This document shows, in pieces, positions 1 to 8,483 of a stretch of 64,000 bases of DNA (the first letter of the stretch is position 1; each line of letters opens with the position of its first letter). A program made the position numbers and the translations under genes. Under the pieces are notes generated by a model. It had not been told where the DNA came from. It ran no database searches and saw nothing but the letters and a program-made list of their open reading frames with translations. The stretch is from Myxococcus landrumus (GTDB lineage Bacteria > Myxococcota > Myxococcia > Myxococcales > Myxococcaceae): contig NZ_CP071091.1 of NCBI RefSeq assembly GCF_017301635.1, forward strand, positions 1,083,001-1,147,000, written 5' to 3'.

Positions 1-640
1 GACGCGCCATGGCCTTCATCGCGGTCACGTTCATCGGGCGTTCGTTCTGGTACCGGCTCCCCGCGTACTGGCACTGCTTGCGAACGGTGGGGAGATCCAG
101 GAACAAGGTGCGCGGCGCGACGTTGTTCTCGCCCACTTGCCGGCCGTCACCGTCGACCGCCGGATGCGCCACGCGGTAGACCGGCACGACCACCTCGAGG
201 TTCGACAGCTCGAACCCCCGTCCGAACGCCTGTTCGGTCAGCACCGGGCAACGGTTGTCGTGGGCGCTGAACGTGAGCGGCTCACGCCCGGCTGGCACCT
301 CACCCAACCGCTCAGGGAAGGAGACCGTGGTGCGGCCCGTGGGCGCATCCGAGACCCGCCTCAACACCCGCTGTTCGAGCAACGCTTCGAGCAGGTCCCG
401 GATCTTCTCCCAGGAATGGGGCGCGCCGTCCGACCACGCCATGGCGTCGGAGGCCTGAAACTGCTCGACCTGGAGCAGCTTCTCGCCCACGGGCGCGACG
501 TCCGGCTCATCGAAGATGAGCTCCACTTCGCCATAGAAGAGGTGCAGGACCTGCTGGCCATTGCCCGCGTCGATGCGGTCATGCGTGAGCCGCCTTCGAT
601 TGGGAATGTAGAGCATCTCATCTGCTTGCAGCTGTGCCAT
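1..640 (-). CDS. Unknown protein of the peptide-export operon (3' end outside window)
   Basis: An open frame starts at an ATG at 638-640, six bases past the stop of the TolC-like gene, with GGGAG upstream as ribosome binding site. It runs without a stop to base 1, so 213 residues are visible and the C-terminus lies outside. I do not recognise the family. The N-terminus (MAQLQADEMLYIPNRRRL) is followed by beta-rich sequence. Around residues 75-100 a helical stretch (WEKIRDLLEALLEQRVLRRV) looks like a winged-helix or leader-binding helix pair, a resemblance judged by eye only. No signal peptide or membrane segment is visible, so it is probably cytoplasmic. As the last visible gene of an exporter operon it could modify, recognise or confer immunity to the exported peptide. 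The coding call is firm; the role is not known. Confidence 0.8.
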   Translation of the reverse strand, partial: MAQLQADEMLYIPNRRRLTHDRIDAGNGQQVLHLFYGEVELIFDEPDVAPVGEKLLQVEQFQASDAMAWSDGAPHSWEKIRDLLEALLEQRVLRRVSDAPTGRTTVSFPERLGEVPAGREPLTFSAHDNRCPVLTEQAFGRGFELSNLEVVVPVYRVAHPAVDGDGRQVGENNVAPRTLFLDLPTVRKQCQYAGSRYQNERPMNVTAMKAMAR

Positions 641-646
641 GGCTTC

Positions 647-2140
647 TCACTCCCGCTTCAAGGTGACGTCGCGCGACCAGGTGCCGCCGAGCGAGCGATA
701 GACTCCGACGCGATGGTTGAGCAGCAGCCGATGCGCTTGCAGACTCGCGCGCTCGAGCCCGACCAGATTCGTCATGGCGCTGAGCACCGTCAGATAGTCC
801 GAGTGCCCCTGCTCGAAGAGCCGCCTCGCCTCGTCCAGGAGCTGCCGCCCGAGCTGGACTTGCGCACGCAGGCTGCGCAGGCTCGTCGCCTCGTTCTCTT
901 CCTGGACCACGGCATCCTGCACCCGTCCGATCGCGGTGTTCAGCGCGAGCTGGTATTGGGTGTGGCGACGCGCGAGCTGCATCGGCAGTTGCAAGTGTTC
1001 GGTGAACCGCCTGCCATCGAACAGGGCCCAGGTCAGGTTCAGCCCGACGACGGACTGGCGGAGGATCGGCTCCGAGAGGCCGATCTTCGCGGCGCCCACG
1101 CTGCCCACCAGTTGGAGCGTCGGAAGCCAGCTCGCCCGGTTCGCGTTGATGCGGTGCTCGACCTCGGCGACGCGCAACTCCGCGAGCCGCATCTCGGGCG
1201 TGTTCACGTTCAGGTCGCCCGGCGTTCCGAGTTCTGGCGGGGGTGGGAGATCGGGAAGCTGTCGCTCGAGTGGAACGATGTCGTCCGCGGGGCTGGGGAC
1301 TCGGCCCAGCAGCGCCTTCAGCTCCGAATTCAGGAGCGCGTTCCGGGTGGAGATCAGCGGCACCTGCGATTCGAGGTTCACCAGCAGCTGCTCCTGCTGC
1401 AGCACCGCGAGCCGGGGCGTGAGGTGCTGCTCGAACCGCGCTCGAATCAGCCGGAGCAGCTCCTTGTTGTAGTCGATCTGCCGGAGGGTGAGGTCCCGGA
1501 GCGCACGGGCCTCGAGGATGTCGAACCAGATCTGGGTGATGCGCAGCGCGAGGTCCTGGACGCGGCCCTCGGTGAGCTGCCGCTGCTGCTCGGCGAAGTT
1601 CAATCCCGCGCTCCGCTGCGCCGCGAGGTTTCCGAACAGGTCGACCTGGTAGGCCACGCCGAAATCGGCGGTGGCGATGCTGTACTCAATCTGGGTTGCC
1701 GGCGTGGGCGGAACGTTGGCGTTGATGTGCCTCAGCCCCGCCGGATTGATGATGCCGACCTGGAGCGGGTACCACCAACCTTGCGGCACGGTGGGGTCGC
1801 GCTGGTTCTCGTAGATGAGCCCCCGCACGTCGCGCAGGATCAAGTTGTTGCGGAAGCACTCCTGGATGGCCGTGTCGAGCGCCGGATCGGCGAACGCAGA
1901 CCACCAGACCGCCTCCTGGGTGACACGCTCGGCGGGCTGCGCGGTCGCGCCCTCGTTTGACGGCTGCGGGCCTGGAACCTCGCCCCCGGGTGCGCTGGGC
2001 GGTTGGGATGGATCGGTGCGCAGATCGACGGCGGTCGAATAGCGGCTCGGCGCCAGAGGCGGTTTGACGACGACGGGATGGACCAGTTCGCAACCGGAGC
2101 AGAACGTCGCGAGGAGGGCGAACGCGATTCGAAGTCTCAT
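647..2140 (-). CDS. TolC-like outer-membrane efflux protein
   Basis: 497 residues, the usual length of the outer membrane efflux protein family. The N-terminus is a signal sequence with cysteines at residues 14 and 17, so it may be lipidated like OprM, although neither cysteine has an ideal lipobox. The body shows the twofold family pattern: long amphipathic helices, each preceded by a transmembrane strand region (for example FGVAYQVDLFGNLAAQRSAG and VVGLNLTWALFDGRR). It would form the outer-membrane channel fed by the HlyD-like adaptor and the ABC transporters upstream. Its ATG overlaps the TGA of the second ABC gene (ATGA), which indicates translational coupling. Identification as an outer membrane factor is secure; the substrate is inferred from context. 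Confidence 0.93.
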   Translation of the reverse strand: MRLRIAFALLATFCSGCELVHPVVVKPPLAPSRYSTAVDLRTDPSQPPSAPGGEVPGPQPSNEGATAQPAERVTQEAVWWSAFADPALDTAIQECFRNNLILRDVRGLIYENQRDPTVPQGWWYPLQVGIINPAGLRHINANVPPTPATQIEYSIATADFGVAYQVDLFGNLAAQRSAGLNFAEQQRQLTEGRVQDLALRITQIWFDILEARALRDLTLRQIDYNKELLRLIRARFEQHLTPRLAVLQQEQLLVNLESQVPLISTRNALLNSELKALLGRVPSPADDIVPLERQLPDLPPPPELGTPGDLNVNTPEMRLAELRVAEVEHRINANRASWLPTLQLVGSVGAAKIGLSEPILRQSVVGLNLTWALFDGRRFTEHLQLPMQLARRHTQYQLALNTAIGRVQDAVVQEENEATSLRSLRAQVQLGRQLLDEARRLFEQGHSDYLTVLSAMTNLVGLERASLQAHRLLLNHRVGVYRSLGGTWSRDVTLKRE

Positions 2141-4248
2141 GGATGGCTGACGACCACGAGGGCCTTGGCGTGGTTGAGGACGCAGCGCTGCGCGACCCGC
2201 ATGGTCTCGGGGTCGAGGGAGGCGAAGCTCTCATCGAGGATGACCAGTTCGACCCCCTGCAGCAGCGTGCGCGCGATGTAGAGCCGGCTCTTCTCGCCGT
2301 GCGAGAGTTGCCAGCCGGTCTCGCCAATCATCTCCTCGAGGCCGGCGGGCATCTTGGCGACAAGCTCGTCCAGCCCGAGCTCCTTGCACAGCGCGGCGGC
2401 CTTGGCCCGCAGCTCGGGCGAGGTCGGCCACTCGCGTCCGAGCAGGAGGTTGTACGCGAAGCTGCCGGACAGGACGTGGTTCTCATGGAACTGCGGTGCG
2501 GCGGTGATGCGCTTGCGCCAGCCCGAGGAGCCGAACGTCGCGCGGTCCAACGCGTGCAGCAGCATCACCCCGCCTTGCGGAGTCCTCATGCCCGTGAGCA
2601 GCGAGACCAGCGTCGACTTGCCACCGCCCGATGGGCCTTCCAGCAGGATGCGGTCGCCCTGCGCGATCTGGAACGAGCAGTTCTCGAGCACCGGCCGGGT
2701 GCGCGCGTCGTGCCGGAAGGTCACACCTCGCGCCTCGATGAGGGTTTCGCCGGCGGCGTCGGTGAGCTTTCCTCCCTCCATTTCGAGAGGGACTTTCGAT
2801 TCGAGCTCGGGGCGACCCACCGCGAGCAACAAGTCGCGGATCTGCTCGAACGACACCGCGGCCTGGGAGACCTGCTGGAAGAAGACGGCGACCTCGTCGA
2901 AGGCTCGCAGCGCGAGCAAGACGCCGCCCACGGACACCGCCAGCGCGCTGGCATTGGCCGTACCGGTGCTGAACGCCGGCAGCAAGGTCAGCAGCGCGAG
3001 CACCAACCAGCCGTCGCGCAGGAGCGCGGTCAGATGCATGGTCCGGCGATCCATGACCTTCGAGAGCTCGGAGTAGGCGCTCAGGCGGACGTCTTCGCCA
3101 TCATGCCAGCGCTCGAGCGGGAGCTGCGCCAGCCGCGTTCGATGGCCGAGCATGCGCTCGAGCAGGTCGTGGGTGATCTCGACGCGGGCGCTCGACCACG
3201 TCCGCTGGACGCCGTAGTGGCGGCGCGCGAGGACGAACGCGACCCCGATCCACAGGATGAGCACCGTCGCCTGGAGCCACCCGCCCGCCCCGAGCACGAG
3301 GATGACGCCCGCCAGGAGCAAGTCGACGAGCGACAACACCGCGAGCAGGGCGCCGCCGACCGCGAGCTGCTCGACGACCTCGGCCTCGGCGACGCGGCCG
3401 AAATGGCGGCCGATGCCGTCGAGCCGCACCTCGTCGGGAGTCAGCTTGAGGGTTCCCGCGAGCAACTGCTGCTTCAGCAGCGTTCCGAGGCGGATCGAGA
3501 ACACGCCCTGCCACCACACCTCCAGCATGCGCAGCGGGATCGCGCAGGCAATCACGGCGATCCACCCCAGGAACCAGCCGGTCTCGAGGTGGGCCTGGAG
3601 CGCGGCGCGACCGAGCAGCCAGAACGAGCCCGCCAGCACCAATGAGAGGAGCGTGTGGCTCACGAGGATGCCGGCGGCGAGCGACGGGATGTCGCCGAGC
3701 AGCGTCCGCCGGCTCGCGGTGCGGCGGGGGCGCATGATCCAGCCGGTGCGCAGCTGCGCCTGGCCAAGCCGCTGCAGCAGCATCCGGGAGCGGGCGCGCT
3801 CGCGCGCACGGGGCGACATCTCCACGCCGCCGAGCAGCTGGTCCACCTCTGCGACAGTGGCTTCCTGCTCTTCGCGCAGGAGCGCGAGCGCGAGCTTCGG
3901 CTGGACCGAAACCACCGTGGCGTCGCGCGTGAGCAGGCGCAGCTTCCCGCGCCGCGTACCCAGCAGCACCAGATAGGAGGGGACGCCGTCTCGCCGGACC
4001 TGGAGGATGCAGGGCGCGGCGCGTTCGAGGACAGCGGGCAGCTCGTGGTAGAGCGGGGTGATGGGCTCGAGCTCCACGCCGAGTCGATCTCCGAGCGCGA
4101 ACATCCAGACCCGGCTCGGCTCGACGGCCGCCGCTGGCGGAGCGATCTCTCCCGCGGCCCTGCCATAGCCTTGCTTCTGCGCCAGCTGCTCCAGCGCGTC
4201 AGGCAGTTGTTCGACCGGCCACAACAGGTCGGAGGGCGAGCGCGTCAT
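2137..4248 (-). CDS. Peptide-export ABC transporter with degenerate C39 domain
   Basis: 703 residues. The first ~130 residues keep C39-like strands (VPSYLVLLGTRRGKLRLL) but I see no catalytic cysteine in a DCG context, so this is probably a non-proteolytic substrate-docking domain as in HlyB. A six-helix membrane domain follows, then the ATPase: Walker A GPSGGGKST, an altered signature LSHGE, Walker B VILDES, and a terminal VVSHP holding the H-loop histidine, after which the protein stops. It resembles the second, peptidase-less ABC protein of NHLM-type (nitrile-hydratase-leader microcin) systems, which is a family resemblance and not a search result. The start is the ATG in an ATGA overlap with the first ABC gene; longer in-frame starts upstream lie inside that gene. 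It probably works as a partner of the C39 transporter. Confidence 0.93.
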   Translation of the reverse strand: MTRSPSDLLWPVEQLPDALEQLAQKQGYGRAAGEIAPPAAAVEPSRVWMFALGDRLGVELEPITPLYHELPAVLERAAPCILQVRRDGVPSYLVLLGTRRGKLRLLTRDATVVSVQPKLALALLREEQEATVAEVDQLLGGVEMSPRARERARSRMLLQRLGQAQLRTGWIMRPRRTASRRTLLGDIPSLAAGILVSHTLLSLVLAGSFWLLGRAALQAHLETGWFLGWIAVIACAIPLRMLEVWWQGVFSIRLGTLLKQQLLAGTLKLTPDEVRLDGIGRHFGRVAEAEVVEQLAVGGALLAVLSLVDLLLAGVILVLGAGGWLQATVLILWIGVAFVLARRHYGVQRTWSSARVEITHDLLERMLGHRTRLAQLPLERWHDGEDVRLSAYSELSKVMDRRTMHLTALLRDGWLVLALLTLLPAFSTGTANASALAVSVGGVLLALRAFDEVAVFFQQVSQAAVSFEQIRDLLLAVGRPELESKVPLEMEGGKLTDAAGETLIEARGVTFRHDARTRPVLENCSFQIAQGDRILLEGPSGGGKSTLVSLLTGMRTPQGGVMLLHALDRATFGSSGWRKRITAAPQFHENHVLSGSFAYNLLLGREWPTSPELRAKAAALCKELGLDELVAKMPAGLEEMIGETGWQLSHGEKSRLYIARTLLQGVELVILDESFASLDPETMRVAQRCVLNHAKALVVVSHP

Positions 4249-6974
4249 CCCACCAGCTCCAACCCACCCGCGACGGGCTCCTTGGCCGGTGTCTCCACCG
4301 GCTTCGGCACCGGCTTCTCCACCAGTTGTCCGTCCGAGAGCCACCAATTGCGCCAGCGCCCACCACCCCAGAGAAGCGTGCGATTCTCCTGGTCGGCGCG
4401 AAGCAGCTCGGCGTATCGCGACTCCTTGTTCGCGAGCAGCTCCTTGGGCGGCCCGTTCTCGAGGATCCGACCGTTCTCGACGACGAGCACGCGATCAAAC
4501 TCCTGGGTGTGCTCGACGTCGTGGGTGACACAGAGGAGGGTGATGTCCGCCCAGAGCCGCCGGGACTCGGCGAGGAGCCGCGCGCGCCGGTCGCGATCCA
4601 GACCGCGAAAGGGCTCGTCGAGGATGGCCAGGCGCACACCGGAGCGAAGCATCGCGCGCGCCAGGCGCACGCGCTGACCTTGGCCGCCCGAGACCAGCCC
4701 TCCGCCTTCGCCCAACGACGTCTGCAGCCCGGCTGGAAGCGCCTCGAGGATGTCGAGCATCTCGGCGCCCTTGAGTGCCCCAGACAGTGACCAGCCGTGG
4801 GCGCCGTCGTTGCCATACCGGAGGTTGTCGATGAGGCTCTGGTTCCAGAGACTGATCGCCGGATCCACCCAGGCCGTGGTTCGCCGCAGCCGCTCGACAG
4901 CGGCCTGATCGAGCACCTGCCCGTCGACCTTGATCTCACCGCGCGCCGGCCGGAGCCAGCCGAGCAGAAGGCCGACCAGCGTCGACTTGCCTGCTCCCGA
5001 GACACCGACGACGGCCACGTGCTCGCCGGGGGCAATGTTCAAGGAAACCTTGTCGAGGATGGTGTGACCGCCGCCTTTCACGCGGACCTTCTCCATCGTG
5101 ATCGAAACGCCGCTCGCGGCGGCCGCGGGCGCGACAGGCTCCCGCGCTGGCGCCTCGGGCCGGGCCAGCGGCTCCTTGACGTCGCCGATGACGTCGAGGA
5201 GCCGGCGAACTCGGTTCATCGCATTCGGGAACGCGCGGCTCAGCACCATCAGCCGCTGGCCGAGGATGGGGAAGCGCAGCGCCCAATAGACGACCAACAA
5301 CACCAGCGAAGCCCGCTCGGTGCCCTCGAGGTACGAATAGACGAGCAGCATGACGAGGCCGTAGCTCACCAGCATCAGCCCGCCTTCGAACCCGACTGAC
5401 AGCGTCTGGAGCCAATAGCGCGCCTGGGTCCAGCTGACGAGCAGGGTCTCCTGCGCGCGGCGCAGCGACCGCTCGGCGCCGTGGATTCGAATCGGCGTGA
5501 GCCCGACGAGCGCGTTCAGGGTGAATCCGCTGAGCGCGCCTGCGTGCATCTGCACGCGCAAGTCTGGCTCGAAGAGCAGCTTCTGCACGACCAGGGGAAC
5601 GAGCAGCGTGACCGCCGCGAGCGCGAGCACGATGCCCCACGCGTGCGGTGCGGCCCAGATGAGCGCGACAGCGAGGCTCGAGACTTCGAGTGACAGGACC
5701 AAGGCCTGCGCGAGCAGGAGCGGCAGCGACCGCATCGCCTGGATGTTGTGCGTTCGAGACGCCATGTCGGAGGCGAGCCGGCTCTGGAAATAGCGGTCCT
5801 CCATCTCGGGAAGCTTCTCGAAATATGCCTTGCGCAGCCGCACCTCGAGCCGGCGGCCGATGCCGAGCAATCCCAAGGAGACGGGGAGCTGGATGAGCAT
5901 GAGGCAGAGCGCGACGCCCGCGAGAACGGCCATGCCTGTCGCGCGCTGCGCGAACGTGCCGAGGTCGCGCCCCAGGTCGAGCACGCCTCGGAGCATCAGC
6001 GCTTGGAGGATCCTCCCGAAGGTGGCGAACACCAGCCCCATCACAATCAGGCCCGGAACGACCCAGGAGTCTTCGCCTCGCAGGCGGAGCAGCGTTCGCG
6101 CGGGGCTCACCTGCTTGGCGACAAGCTCCGTGGCCAGGTCGCTCGCGAGCACGGCTCTCGGCGCGTCTTCGCCTTCGCGCGAAGCCTCGCGCCAACCGCG
6201 AACCCGCATCAGCACCGCGCCGGTCATCGACAGCTCGCCCTCCGCCTCGGGGTTGGGGCGAACGGACCAATAGGCGGCGGGAATGGGCACTTCGCCGGAC
6301 TCGTCCTTCGCAACCATGGATTGCAGCAGCCCCGCCGCCGTCTGGCCTCGCCGGACGGCGCCCGCGCGGACCATCGCTTCGGACGCCCGGCACGCGGCGT
6401 CGAGCCTGGCGATCGACAGATGGCCGGGATCCTCGAGCGCCCGGGCGACCAGCGCCCGCGCCTGTGTTGCACCCAGGTTCAGCAGGCGTCGCTCGAACGT
6501 CGCGACCGCCTCCTCGGACCCGGCCCACTCGCGCCAGCCGGTCGCCGGAACGGACGTGGTGTGCTGGTACAGGTGGCTCTGCAGCGTCGAAATCCGGGTC
6601 CAGTGACGGCCCGCCGCCGGGTCCATGACCTGGATGAAGGGGCCGACGCGATTCCACAGCACCACGAAGTGCGGCCGTCCTCCCGCGCTGAGCGTGACGA
6701 TGATGGCGGGGAGCGCCTTGGCTTCAAGGACCGCCACGTGATCGAGCGGAAGCATCACCTCCTCGGCGTCGAGCCCGAGCTGGTTCGCGACTTCATCCAA
6801 GGTGACGATCGAGGTGCCGTCGACGTCCGTCTGACACACTTCGCGAAGGACGCGATAGTTGAGCTCGACGCCCATTCCCGCGAACAGGCTCTTGAGGGAA
6901 GCGGGACCACAGTCCGTCGCCGAGATCTGGATCACCTCGGGAATGATCGAGCGCCGGCGCCTGGGAGAAGTCAT
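4245..6974 (-). CDS. C39-peptidase ABC transporter (peptide processing and export)
   Basis: 909 residues, longer than the ~700 usual for bacteriocin-processing transporters. Residues 1-130 are a C39 peptidase with the full catalytic set: Gln16 and Cys22 in QISATDCGPAS, His102 in GRPHFVVLW and Asp118 in VMDPAAG. This family cuts substrates after a double glycine. A ~155-residue insert (about 145-300), part helical and part beta, separates the peptidase from the membrane domain, which begins near residue 304. The ATPase carries Walker A VSGAGKST, signature VSGGQGQ, Walker B LAILDEPF and H-loop VTHD. The chosen start, MTSPRRRR, lies two bases after the hlyD stop; an upstream alternative would overlap hlyD. 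The divergent 14-residue gene with an internal Gly-Gly is the obvious candidate substrate. Confidence 0.95.
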   Translation of the reverse strand: MTSPRRRRSIIPEVIQISATDCGPASLKSLFAGMGVELNYRVLREVCQTDVDGTSIVTLDEVANQLGLDAEEVMLPLDHVAVLEAKALPAIIVTLSAGGRPHFVVLWNRVGPFIQVMDPAAGRHWTRISTLQSHLYQHTTSVPATGWREWAGSEEAVATFERRLLNLGATQARALVARALEDPGHLSIARLDAACRASEAMVRAGAVRRGQTAAGLLQSMVAKDESGEVPIPAAYWSVRPNPEAEGELSMTGAVLMRVRGWREASREGEDAPRAVLASDLATELVAKQVSPARTLLRLRGEDSWVVPGLIVMGLVFATFGRILQALMLRGVLDLGRDLGTFAQRATGMAVLAGVALCLMLIQLPVSLGLLGIGRRLEVRLRKAYFEKLPEMEDRYFQSRLASDMASRTHNIQAMRSLPLLLAQALVLSLEVSSLAVALIWAAPHAWGIVLALAAVTLLVPLVVQKLLFEPDLRVQMHAGALSGFTLNALVGLTPIRIHGAERSLRRAQETLLVSWTQARYWLQTLSVGFEGGLMLVSYGLVMLLVYSYLEGTERASLVLLVVYWALRFPILGQRLMVLSRAFPNAMNRVRRLLDVIGDVKEPLARPEAPAREPVAPAAAASGVSITMEKVRVKGGGHTILDKVSLNIAPGEHVAVVGVSGAGKSTLVGLLLGWLRPARGEIKVDGQVLDQAAVERLRRTTAWVDPAISLWNQSLIDNLRYGNDGAHGWSLSGALKGAEMLDILEALPAGLQTSLGEGGGLVSGGQGQRVRLARAMLRSGVRLAILDEPFRGLDRDRRARLLAESRRLWADITLLCVTHDVEHTQEFDRVLVVENGRILENGPPKELLANKESRYAELLRADQENRTLLWGGGRWRNWWLSDGQLVEKPVPKPVETPAKEPVAGGLELVG

Positions 6975-6976
6975 GT

Positions 6977-8194
6977 TCAGCGGGCCTCGGCTTCGGGCTG
7001 AAACACGGTCACGGGCGGTTCCTCGGGCTGCGGATTCCATTCGCCGATCGACCGCATGAGCAGCGCGACAGGCGACGCCTGCGCGACCTCGACCTCCACT
7101 TCCAGGGTCATGCCGTGGCGGAGCTGGATGCGCGGATCGTCCGGCGGTGCGAACTTGAGCTCGACGCGCACCGTACCGGGGATGGCCTCGGGCGTGGCGG
7201 TCTGGCCGGGCTCGGTCCCGACGGCCGTCACCCTGGCGGGGACCGTCCCGTAGATGGTCATCGGGTAGCCGTCGAGCTTGAGGCGCGCCGTCTGGCCGGG
7301 CTGAATCAAGCCGACGACCTCCTTCGGGAAGCGGGCACGCACCCGCACCTCGGCATCGCTCGCGACGATGGTGCCGACCCGCTGCCCATCGGCGATGAAC
7401 GCGCCCGAGCCGAGCTCCGCCACGTCGACCAGGTGGCCCGTGGCCGGCGCCCGATACTGCTTCCGATCAATCTGGTACTCGAGGCGGTCAATGGTGCCCT
7501 GGAGCTCCCGAATCCGCCCCTCGGCGCCCAGCGCCTCGCGCTCGAGTCCGAGCAACTGCGCGGCGAGGGCTTGACGGCGCACGTCCTGCTCGCGCCGCAG
7601 TCGGGTGAGCGCCAGGCCCTGCGCCGTCTGCGCGAAGCTGAGCGCGTCGACATCGGTCTTGCGCTCGAGCTTCTCCATCTCCGAGACCGCGCCCGTTGGG
7701 CTCTTGAGGGCGAGCTCCGCGCGTTCCACCGCGAGCCGGTGCCTGGGCGCGAGCTCCTTCTCCCTCCCCAGCGCCTCCTGGACCGCGACCTCGTCCACCC
7801 GTGCCGTCAAAGCCGCCTCTTCGCGCTTGTTGGTGATCTGCTGGCGGATGATGGCGAGCTCCTTCTCGGTCGCGGCGAGCGTCGCCTTGCTCCGCTCGAG
7901 CTCGAGGCGCTCGGCCCGTGCGTCGAACTCGATGAGAAGGTCGCCTTCCTTGACCGTCTGGTCGAGTTTGAGCCGTGAGAGCACGACCCTGCCAGCGCTG
8001 GGCGGTTCGATGCGATGGACGGCGTTGTGTGGCTCGATCCGGGCCTGTGAGCTGGCCTTGACGAGCGGGACCTTGGCGAACAGCGACCAGGCGATGAGCC
8101 CGCCGGCGCACAACACCATCAGCGCCACGAACACGAGGCGCGTGTCCGACTCGTAGTTCAGGGAACGAAGGGTCCGCTCGAAGGGATATGCCAT
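6977..8194 (-). CDS. HlyD-family membrane fusion protein
   Basis: 405 residues from MAYPFERTL. A short cytoplasmic N-terminus precedes one membrane helix (about 20-42, VFVALMVLCAGGLIAWSLF), then a lipoyl-type half motif, a coiled-coil hairpin (about 75-220), the second lipoyl half (YRAPATGHLVDV) and beta-barrel regions. This is the periplasmic adaptor that links the inner-membrane ABC transporters to the outer-membrane channel. It is the first gene of the export operon. A GTG start 15 codons upstream is possible, but the shorter start fits the usual short N-terminus before the membrane helix. The name follows the NHLM-type HlyD proteins, which occur with the same pair of ABC transporters. Confidence 0.94.
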   Translation of the reverse strand: MAYPFERTLRSLNYESDTRLVFVALMVLCAGGLIAWSLFAKVPLVKASSQARIEPHNAVHRIEPPSAGRVVLSRLKLDQTVKEGDLLIEFDARAERLELERSKATLAATEKELAIIRQQITNKREEAALTARVDEVAVQEALGREKELAPRHRLAVERAELALKSPTGAVSEMEKLERKTDVDALSFAQTAQGLALTRLRREQDVRRQALAAQLLGLEREALGAEGRIRELQGTIDRLEYQIDRKQYRAPATGHLVDVAELGSGAFIADGQRVGTIVASDAEVRVRARFPKEVVGLIQPGQTARLKLDGYPMTIYGTVPARVTAVGTEPGQTATPEAIPGTVRVELKFAPPDDPRIQLRHGMTLEVEVEVAQASPVALLMRSIGEWNPQPEEPPVTVFQPEAEAR

Positions 8195-8360
8195 GGTCCG
8201 TGAACAAAAGTCGCCTTGATGGTCGCGCCGTGTCAACACCTCGGCCGCTGCTTTTGTGATTCACGCTCACATTGTCTGACGACGGGCGCCTCGATGCGAC
8301 GCGGGACTTCGTCCGCATCGCCGCTATCCATCCCAATGTGTCGCAATGCGTCGCACACTG

Positions 8361-8372
8361 AAATAGCTATTT
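8361..8372. promoter_or_regulatory. Perfect 12-bp palindrome, possible operator
   Basis: AAATAGCTATTT is a perfect inverted repeat in an unusually AT-rich part of the divergent control region. It ends 15 bases before the TTGACA of the small peptide gene and lies about 170 bases upstream of the hlyD start. Such a site could bind a dimeric regulator controlling either or both units. No regulator gene is visible beside it, so operator function is inference. Confidence 0.4.
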
Positions 8373-8387
8373 GTTTCGTCGCTGGCT

Positions 8388-8416
8388 TGACATCTCTTTT
8401 TTATCACACGTAGCGT
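8388..8416 (+). promoter_or_regulatory. Housekeeping-type promoter of the 14-aa peptide gene
   Basis: A perfect -35 element TTGACA (8388-8393) is followed after exactly 17 bases by TAGCGT (8411-8416), which keeps the T, A and final T of the -10 consensus. Transcription would begin near 8423, immediately before the ribosome binding site, giving a leader of only about 16 bases. The good -35 element and exact spacing in such GC-rich DNA support a dedicated, fairly strong promoter. Confidence 0.6.
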
Positions 8417-8438
8417 ACGTCTTGAAAGGAGGCACGAC

Positions 8439-8483
8439 ATGAAGATCAAGCTCCACGTCCGCGGCGGCCCCAAGGCTCGCTAG
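8439..8483 (+). CDS. 14-residue Gly-Gly peptide, putative C39 exporter substrate
   Basis: A 14-codon frame encodes MKIKLHVRGGPKAR. A textbook ribosome binding site, AAAGGAGG (8425-8432), lies six bases before the ATG, which fixes the start. Two tandem TAG stops end it, and a promoter-like element precedes it. The peptide is basic (+5 plus a histidine) and contains VRGG: hydrophobic at -4 and Gly-Gly at -2/-1, the core of sites cut by C39 peptidases. Cleavage there would leave a ten-residue leader and a four-residue product, PKAR. It sits divergent to an operon whose second gene is a complete C39 peptidase transporter. A pheromone, minimal microcin-like toxin or precursor of a modified peptide are all possible. 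The translation signals are strong; no homologue is known to me, and function is inferred. Confidence 0.7.
   Translation: MKIKLHVRGGPKAR

Noticed and set aside
137..1960. A 607-codon plus-strand frame
   Set aside because: It is antisense to the TolC-like gene and the fifth operon gene, shows no motif, and has shadow-frame composition.
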